From NCBI RefSeq assembly GCF_016086655.4, contig NC_052139.2, positions 2,976,001-3,040,000 on the forward strand: a stretch of DNA of 64,000 bases, read 5' to 3'. Below, piece after piece: positions 56,930 to 64,000 of this stretch; positions within the stretch are counted from its first letter, which is position 1, and the number at the start of each line of letters is the position of its first letter. Both the position numbers and the translations under genes were made by a program. The notes beneath the pieces were generated by a model. The model had not been told where the DNA came from. It saw only the letters and a list, made by a program, of their open reading frames with translations, and ran no database searches. The DNA comes from Lepeophtheirus salmonis (Eukaryota; Arthropoda; Copepoda; Siphonostomatoida; Caligidae).

Positions 56930-57400
56930 ATTAAAATATTACATTTTTTACAAACAGTTCCAAATTTTTTTTATCTATTTACAGAAAATTAAATATTTTG
57001 TGAAACATTTCCATAATTAAATTCCAAATATTACATTTTTTGTAATTTTTTTTTTCAAAGTTCATAATTACCCCTTAAAAATTAATTTTTTCTAAGAAAA
57101 CTTCCGAATTAAATTTCAAATAATAAATTTTTTTGAATATTTATTATAATTCATAACTACTCCCAAAATATTGAATTTTTTGTAAAAAATCATAAGTTCT
57201 CGTAAATATTATATATATTTTTTTGAAATTCCAAAAATCATGATTTGTATACAAAAAATAATTTTTTTAGCAAAAAAAGAAACAAAAATTACATTTCAAA
57301 TAAAGTAATTTCTGAAAAAAAAATTCAAAAAATCCATAGTTATTAACAAAAAATTCCAAAAATTAAAATATTTCGAAAAAATTTACAAATATTAAATTTA
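56930..57400. repeat. Degenerate AT-rich tandem (satellite-like) region
   Basis: Phrases such as TTCCAAATATTACATTTTTT, TTCATAATTACCCCTTAAAA, AATTTCAAATAATAAATTTT and TTCATAACTACTCCCAAAAT recur with variable spacing and strong drift. The unit length is irregular. It is best described as an old AT-rich minisatellite. Confidence 0.5.
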
Positions 57401-57404
57401 ATGA

Positions 57405-58325
57405 TCTGCTGCATAATTCGCCCAAATGATGAAAAAAAATTATATGAAGAATTAAACATTCCTCAATTTTTTTAAGGGGCAGCTAAAGTCCTGGCGGGTG
57501 CCCTTTAATTATTGTACAATTCTATTAACCAATGATTCCGATTAGTCCTTTGGATTTATCACAAATTACACATAAATCAGTCAAAATTCATCTTTACTAA
57601 AAAAAATCATTAGAAAGGAGAATACTATTTGAAAATCCAAATATCAAATTAAGCCTTAGAAATCAAATAAGGGATTTGAAGTATAAGCAAGATTCATAAG
57701 TATTTTGATTTATCCCAGAAATTTGAATATATAGCCTATAATTCACTAAATCATGTTCAGGACATATTGCATTGTATTTAAATGATGTAAGAAATATTTC
57801 CGTTATGATTTTTCGTTTAAAATCGTTTTTCTGCGAAGGCACAACATATCAAGATAGTATCTTAAAACTCTATGACGGCATAGAAAAAAATTACCTTTTT
57901 TGGGAGAGTATAGGAAAAGTGTCATGTGAACAAACAAAAAAGATTGAATTATTTCAATTTTTCATATAGAGATTGTATAACTTTATCATTGAAGTCATTA
58001 AAATACTTTAGATAAGTTATTTTGGAAATATCTAAGAGTCATTTGGTAGATATTACGTCCAACAATGTAGAGGTATCAATTAAAATTAATGTTGAAGAAG
58101 TTGTTTTAATTGATTAATATATTTTTTATGTTATTTAAAATCCAAACGGAAAATTTGTTTTCTCCAAACTTTTTTTTAAGGTAATACAAAGTTTTTTTAG
58201 TTTTTCTACGAAAAGTTTTGATTATACTTTTGAATATATGGATATATTCAAAAAATATAAACATTACATACAATAAAAAAGTACAAACAACATTTGTAAT
58301 TTATTACAAATTCATTTTGTAATTC
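57405..58325. other. Non-coding stretch
   Basis: A 65-codon plus frame at 57772-57969 matches no family. No repeat recognised. Confidence 0.45.
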
Positions 58326-58330
58326 TTTAT

Positions 58331-58505
58331 TCAAAGACAAAAAACCCAAGGTTCAATGACACCCTTCACCCAGTTCTCGAAGACTCCACAAGCCTTACGG
58401 ATATATTTTTCTGACAAATCAGCCATTGTGGCTTTGATGGCTAACTTCAAAAATCTCGCAGATCCGTGAGGCTTGTTGCAGGTAGCTCCTTTGACCACTA
58501 TCTAG
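58331..58505 (-). pseudogene. Mariner-type transposase C-terminal fragment
   Basis: The minus strand is open from about 58505 to a stop at 58331-58333 and reads VVKGATCNKPHGSARFLKLA, IKATMADLSEKYIRKACGVF, ENWVKGVIEPW. This matches the C-terminal helices of mariner-type transposases (NxxPHxxxxxLKxAIxxxxxxLxxxxVxKACxxFxxRVxxVI). The catalytic domain is not found upstream. The absence of stops over about 55 codons makes it one of the better-preserved scraps. Confidence 0.8.
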
Positions 58506-58509
58506 ATAT

Positions 58510-60700
58510 GATAATCCAAAATATAGAGATAATTGGAAACATTTGAAAATAATTATAAAGAATTAATGAAACCTTCCTTCTTGTAAAAATTCAGTCAACA
58601 CTCTGCTCTGATCATTTTTTATCCGTAAACTGAGATATAATCATGGGATATTTATATAAGTACACTGATTCTATGTACTTATCACATTATAATTAAATAT
58701 GACATGAAGAAAAAAAGGCTATTTAAAAATTTACAAAGTTATTTTTATTCTTCTGAACAAATATATCAAAGGTATCATTTTTTTTAACCCTTCGTTTTCT
58801 GCCTCTCTCTAGCTCTTTTGTTGTGTACTATATATACAAATGTATTTAATAATTAATGTGAATATCAACGTCAAAAGTTTATGTTTTTGATATGTTCATA
58901 TATATATATAAATAAGTCTTTCCAACAAAAAAGTTTGTTTTTGATTAATAAATAAAAGATCCAAAACGATATATGTTCACTAATTTATATATATATAAAG
59001 TATAACAGTATATTAAAGAAACAGAATGATGTAGAAAACATTGCAGAGTTTCTAGGTGTATTATGTTGTCATTATTCTACCTAGGTGTAAAGTTCTTAAA
59101 TGTTATAGAGAGCTTTGTTTCTGTCGGTCTCAATAAATGGTTTTTTGTAACTGTTCATTTTGTATGATTTCAGTAAACTCTCATTAAATTAACTTAAACA
59201 TGTAGTATAAAATTATAATTTACTAAAATATATGGACACCATATCAAAAATACATATTTGTTCATAAAAACTCTCAAAAAAAGTTAGTTCACTATTTATG
59301 TACATAGTACTCCATTGTTATCAAATATCTCTATAGTTAATATTCATCTACAGATCATTTCCTCCATAATTTGTGATATTGATGGACTTTCTATTAATTT
59401 TAACAGGGTACATAATTATCAATAATTGGTTATCAATGTATTTATTTTTAAAATCTTAGGGTAACTGGACGGTGATGTTGCACTGTCTCTCTTGGTGTGT
59501 TTTTTAATTTTCGCACGGACAGAAAAAGATAAGAAATAGGTGCTCAAAGTTTTTGCCGGATCACATACAGTGTTATCTGTATTTTTCACTACACTCTTGT
59601 TGGTGTTGAGTAATGGTGTGCTTCAGATTCACAACCTTTACTGTACCTACAACATGTCCCCGTTGATCCATAATACAATGTGCAACGTCAGTAAAAATCT
59701 TGCATTATTAAACAGGCAAAATAAATTACATGTCCTGTCATTGGCTAAGATTGATAAATATTTAATGTACATATATTATACATATAATTAATTATATTAA
59801 TAATTTAGGTAAATCCCAAATCTAATAAATGCAGAAAAAATATTCATACATATATTGCAAATATCTTCTTCTCCTTTTATAAACTTTTTATCCCTTTGTT
59901 CAATATAATCTTTATTTAGTAAGAAAATAAGTGTTAAATTTAATCCCCCATCTCTACACATAAAACTCTTTGAGCCTTGAATCCCTAGAGGAACACTTCT
60001 ATCATACCTTTTATGACTCATAAATTAATAGTAAGAAATAAAAAAAAGTGTTGAAGCTATTTGGGAATATGTATATGGAGAAATGATGAATTTTTATAAA
60101 AGTAAAAGATATTTATTACAGAAATTGACGAAATCTATTCAATTATTTAGATAAATTGAAAGAATATTGAGATAAATAGATTCTAACATTTCTCATCATA
60201 TCAATGCCTATGAGAGTTGAAATCATTAATTTATATCTTAGAAAGAAGACATTTCCTTGGAGGTTTAAAGTTAATACCCCTTTATGGGGTTGACTTTTGC
60301 ACATATACGTTGCGTCAGCATAAAAATAATCTTCAACCAAAATCAAGAAAAAGAAAAAGTACGAACATATTTTATAAATTTAAATCTGCATACAGGCCAA
60401 TATTTCATAAATATATATTGAGTCATTGTATTTGAATTTTTTGGTATAGTTTAGAAACTTTATTTGATTTATGAAACTTATAAAGGCCTTTTAAATAAGA
60501 TCTATCAATTTCGTATTCTTTTATTGTGACTATCAATAATTACTACATTAAGTTTAATTTACAGCGCCCTTAAGGGTTAATCATAATAGCTTGTTGATAA
60601 AAATTGACGATAGTTTGTGAAAAAGTGCAAAAATTTACACTCAACTTTGAATAAATTATTTTAGCTTGCTTTTGTGTGGACAGGTCACATATAATCTGAT
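58510..60700. other. Non-coding stretch
   Basis: AT microsatellite runs lie at about 58899-58911 and 58987-58999. An 83-codon plus frame at 59540-59791 has no recognised resemblance. No repeats of R1-R4. Confidence 0.45.
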
Positions 60701-60704
60701 ACTG

Positions 60705-61480
60705 TAGTTCCTAAGATTGTAGGTTACGATTCCTGGGAAACTCCCCGCTGATGAATTCCCGCCTATATTTATAAGCCAATTTCAACTATTACAGCTTGCA
60801 TATTCTTTAGATTCAGGGTTAGGTCATTTCTTTCCCTAACTTTTCAGATATATTTTCTCTTTGATTTCTTTGGATATAATTTGTTGTGAAGACTCATTGT
60901 TTCTGGAGTCCTTCTGTTAATATTGGCTGAAATAATGGTAATTTGTGCCTCAGTTTGCGATGGAGTATGTGTATGATCGTTCTTTTACCCAATAAATTCA
61001 TTGTTTTCGTTGATCTTGATTGTTGCCTTACATTGGTAGCTTTTTCCCATCAATATTCATTCAAATGTTATCAACCCAGTAGTCAAATTCTTCTTGTAGA
61101 TATAGTGGTAGTCCTAGATTTTCGATCAAATTCTGGAATATGTTCTATCAAACGGACAAAGGATTATCATTAACAAACAATAATGAGGAGGGATTCCACC
61201 CTCGCTTTTCCTCGCAAGTGGTTTCTCTGGAAGGTTCTCGAACTTTTAAAGGATGAAGATAAATTGATCCGCATAGAGATCATTAAACAAAGTAAATGAA
61301 ATCATCGAGCCCTGTCGTCTTTATTATAGAGCCACATTCTGGGTGAAATATAAAATGCAGATATCTTTAATGAAGACTGCGTCAGTCTTTAGGTGAGCCA
61401 GTATCGTCGATGGCATAGCCAACAGCCAATCATCTTTCATGCAGGTCATACTCTGTTTTTTCAAAAAAGACGATATAGGA
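60705..61480. other. GC-richer stretch, possible decayed coding DNA
   Basis: Composition is less AT-rich than its surroundings. On the minus strand, shifted frames give protein-like runs (EKPLARKSEGGIPPHYC near 61200; FQNLIENLGLPLYLQEEFDY near 61110), interrupted by stops. A 76-codon plus frame overlaps (60943-61173). I cannot name a family. It might be an eroded retroelement or a gene copy. Confidence 0.25.
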
Positions 61481-61484
61481 TAGT

Positions 61485-63520
61485 AATCAACGTATTGGGA
61501 CTATATCAGTTGGTTAAGAGAAGATTGAAAATTTTGTTTATTTACTAGCTATTACACATAATATTGCATTTTGAATATGTTTTTCTTTTAAAATTGATAT
61601 ATGTTTAAGTTTTGTTATAATCTCACGTTTATATTTGCCATTAATTTACAAAATATATACTTAATACATATGTCGATTGAAAATATATATGCAAAAAAAT
61701 CGACTGACTTTATTTTTGTCTTTTTATTAGAAATTGAATTATTAATATTGGTGGCCATTCACTAGGGGAAGTTCTCCAGATGGGAATTTTCCAGATACCA
61801 TAAGTTACATGGTGTGCAGATTTTGTTGTCCAAAGTAAAGAAAAATCAAAAATATCAAAAATTTCTTATTTCTAAAAAGGGAAAACAATCTTTATTTCAA
61901 TAATAATATTATTCCCTAATCACGACGATGTTCTCGATGTTTAAACTCATTTTGATCTATTCAAAATATCAAACATCTTTCCTCTTAAGTAATGGTTTTG
62001 ACACCTCAGAGTCTACATCTTGGCTCTTTAAGGATTTGATCTTGTATAACGTTACCCTGCACACAATCCTTTAATATAACACAGGGTGGACAAACTAAGA
62101 CCCCTGTGCCGAATGTAAGATGGCAAAAAGCTACTATGTGATTCGAGTGAAGTGTTACGTTTCTTAACTCGTAAAAGTTATATCAAAGTTTTGACTATAT
62201 CGGAATACCATTGCAAAAAATATACTTTTTTTAATACATATTATTTTTTAGATTTTTTACATACTAAATTCTTTAATTAATATAACTTTAAAAAAGAAGA
62301 TATTCTCAATGCAGCTTTTTTAAATTAAAAAAAAAACCACTTTGTTCAGGCTTATCATATATTACTATCCTGTATACCTTAAAAGCTTCAATAAGAGCCA
62401 AAATTAGTACGATAATTGCAGTGGGAAATTTTGATTTACCCTATGTTGAGTAAAATCTGATATTGAGTCTCAATTTCATGAAAAAACAAACTCTTTTTTT
62501 TTCTGAATATTATCATACAAACAAATGTACTTATTAAGTAGGTTTTGACACCATAACTTCTCTTTTCTGAAATTACAAAATAACAAGTTTTATAAATCTA
62601 TTTTATTTTTGTTTCGTAGTGATAATACACGTTTCAAGTTTTGTTTAAAACAGTTTTAAAAATCATATTAGATAGATAATGTCCTTTTTTGTCCATACGA
62701 ACTTCGGGTTTTTTATACACGCTGATGTTTTTATTTTTATTTAAATAATTTTTCATGAAGAGGTATTAAAGCAATGGTTATTTATTTTTTAAAATAAAAA
62801 CTCAATTTAATAATCAATATATCTAATAAATTTTGGGTCGTCAAGAATAAATCCAGTTTCAATTACTTTATTCGAAGAAATCTGACCATTTTAAAATTAT
62901 TTCATAACATCCAATCTGATAACACTAACTTTTACTTTTTAACAAAATTATTTGAAGATTTGTTTGCATTCAAATAATTTAGTAATTTCCAAATTATAAA
63001 AATGAATTTATTTTGTTTTTTTATATTGGAATTAAAGCAATTAACTGATTTCCATAAATAGTTTCAATAAAAACTAAAGAGCTAAATTACTGTTAGTTTA
63101 ATATTGCAAAATATTATTTCAAACCATTTTTTGGCAATATTTAATTTTGATGACAAACCTACGTTTTTCCCACTTGAAAGCATGATGGCGACTGACTGTG
63201 TTTCCAAAATACTTTAGAATCATGCCTCCAGAATGAAACCTTACGGACGTTTCTAATATTTCTATATTCAGATTGGCATGCACTATAAAAACAAAATTAT
63301 GTTATTTTACCATGAAGTAAATTATTATTGTTTGTTCATAGAAACATAATTACAATGTAACAATCATCAAATACCTTTTGACACATGTTCCATAAATTGG
63401 TTACCTCTGTTCAAATCCTAGTCATTAAATACACGGAGGACAAAAGGCTTATAATATGATAGCAAGTTTGATTGTTTTCATTATATTAAATTTTTGAACT
63501 TTTGTGCTTACAATATAGTC
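61485..63520. other. Non-coding AT-rich stretch
   Basis: Near 62081 the sequence CACAGGGTGGACAAACTAAG resembles the CAGGG-type transposon ends but lacks a clear flanking TA and any coding neighbour. Otherwise nothing recognised. Confidence 0.45.
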
Positions 63521-63525
63521 TAATA

Positions 63526-63745
63526 TACAGGGTACACCCGCTATTTAACAGTCAATACGATTTTTTAATATGGATTTACTCCTAAACTAATAGTCCAATT
63601 AATCAAAAATGAAAGCTGAATAATTCTATTTTAACTATTATTGAAAATCATTGCCTTTAGTGTCAATAACGGCTTCAACTCGACCTTAAAAACGGAAGCA
63701 GGTCTTATGATAGTCTTGTTTGGCAGATTTTTGAATTCCTCCTAA
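63526..63745 (-). mobile_element. Mariner-type element, 3' end with terminal repeat
   Basis: The terminus is TA-CAGGGTACACCCGCTATTTAA at 63526 on the plus strand. The minus-strand transposase C-terminus runs from about 63745: EEFKNLP and then, after a frame shift, TCFRF, a stop, GRVEAVIDTKGNDFQ and a stop at 63638-63640. The spacing from stop to terminus (about 110 bp) is like that of the 38.0 kb element. The catalytic region upstream is missing or too decayed to see. Confidence 0.8.
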
Positions 63746-64000
63746 TTTGAGAACTAATCCTAAAATTTGAGTACTACTTAAAATTAGTCTTTATTACTCG
63801 CTGAATAATCGAATTCTTTTAATCGTTTAAGTATAATATTCTTTTCATTTTTATTTGATTCAATAAAATATTAGTTGTTTGAAATCAAATGCCTACTTCT
63901 CTAAAAAAATAATCAGTAATAATCACTATTTTATTTGTATTTAAAAAAATCTCTACCTCTTTTTTTATTTAGGAAATTTATGTACTGCAAATTTTGTTTT

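Noticed and set aside
62081..62110. Possible transposon end CACAGGGTGGACAAACTAAG
   Set aside because: No flanking TA directly before CAGGG, no inverted partner seen and no transposase remnant nearby.
1..64000. Bacterial-type features: operons, ribosome binding sites, CRISPR arrays
   Set aside because: Composition, lack of long frames and eukaryotic transposon content rule out a prokaryotic reading, and no regularly spaced direct repeats were found.

Overview
The window is AT-rich (roughly 70% A+T) eukaryotic DNA. Poly-A/T runs are frequent, no open reading frame exceeds 120 codons, and there is no operon structure. I see no complete host protein-coding gene, no rRNA or tRNA gene, and no CRISPR array. 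What can be read is mostly decayed DNA transposons of the IS630/Tc1/mariner superfamily, plus several short dispersed repeat families in both orientations. The number and style of the mariner remnants and the base composition suggest an arthropod, and a parasitic copepod of the salmon-louse type fits best. That assignment rests on general resemblance and not on a marker gene.

Layout. 0-10 kb: dispersed repeats only. Family R1 has copies at 1, 4.7, 5.9, 7.0 and 9.7 kb; family R2 forms an inverted pair at 1.5-2.2 and 7.5-8.0 kb; family R3 lies at 2.9 kb. 10-15 kb: one short reading frame ending next to a polyadenylation signal (10.5 kb), otherwise non-coding. 15-20 kb: three mariner relics (15.1, 18.0 and 19.4 kb). 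22-26 kb: a GC-richer island, an inverted pair of family R4 at 22.9 and 25.7 kb, and between them two related coding-like segments on the minus strand (24.23-24.53 and 24.79-24.97 kb) that I cannot assign to any family. 26-34 kb: mariner relics at 26.7, 30.8-31.7 and 33.5 kb, and a lone transposon end at 28.4 kb. 38-44 kb: a dense cluster of six transposase fragments. 47.8-48.6 kb: a transposase relic with most of its domains. 52 kb: another relic. 55-57 kb: two R1 copies and an AT-rich degenerate satellite. 58.3 and 63.5 kb: two transposase C-terminal ends.

How the parts relate. None of the transposase relics is intact; all carry stops, frameshifts or internal deletions. Several keep the N-terminal helix-turn-helix and the C-terminal block but have lost the catalytic middle, so any past mobility would have needed transposase supplied in trans. 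The window reads as intergenic or intronic host DNA that has collected transposons over a long time. The duplicated coding-like segment at 24-25 kb is the only part I could not explain as a known transposon, and it is the best place to look for something new.
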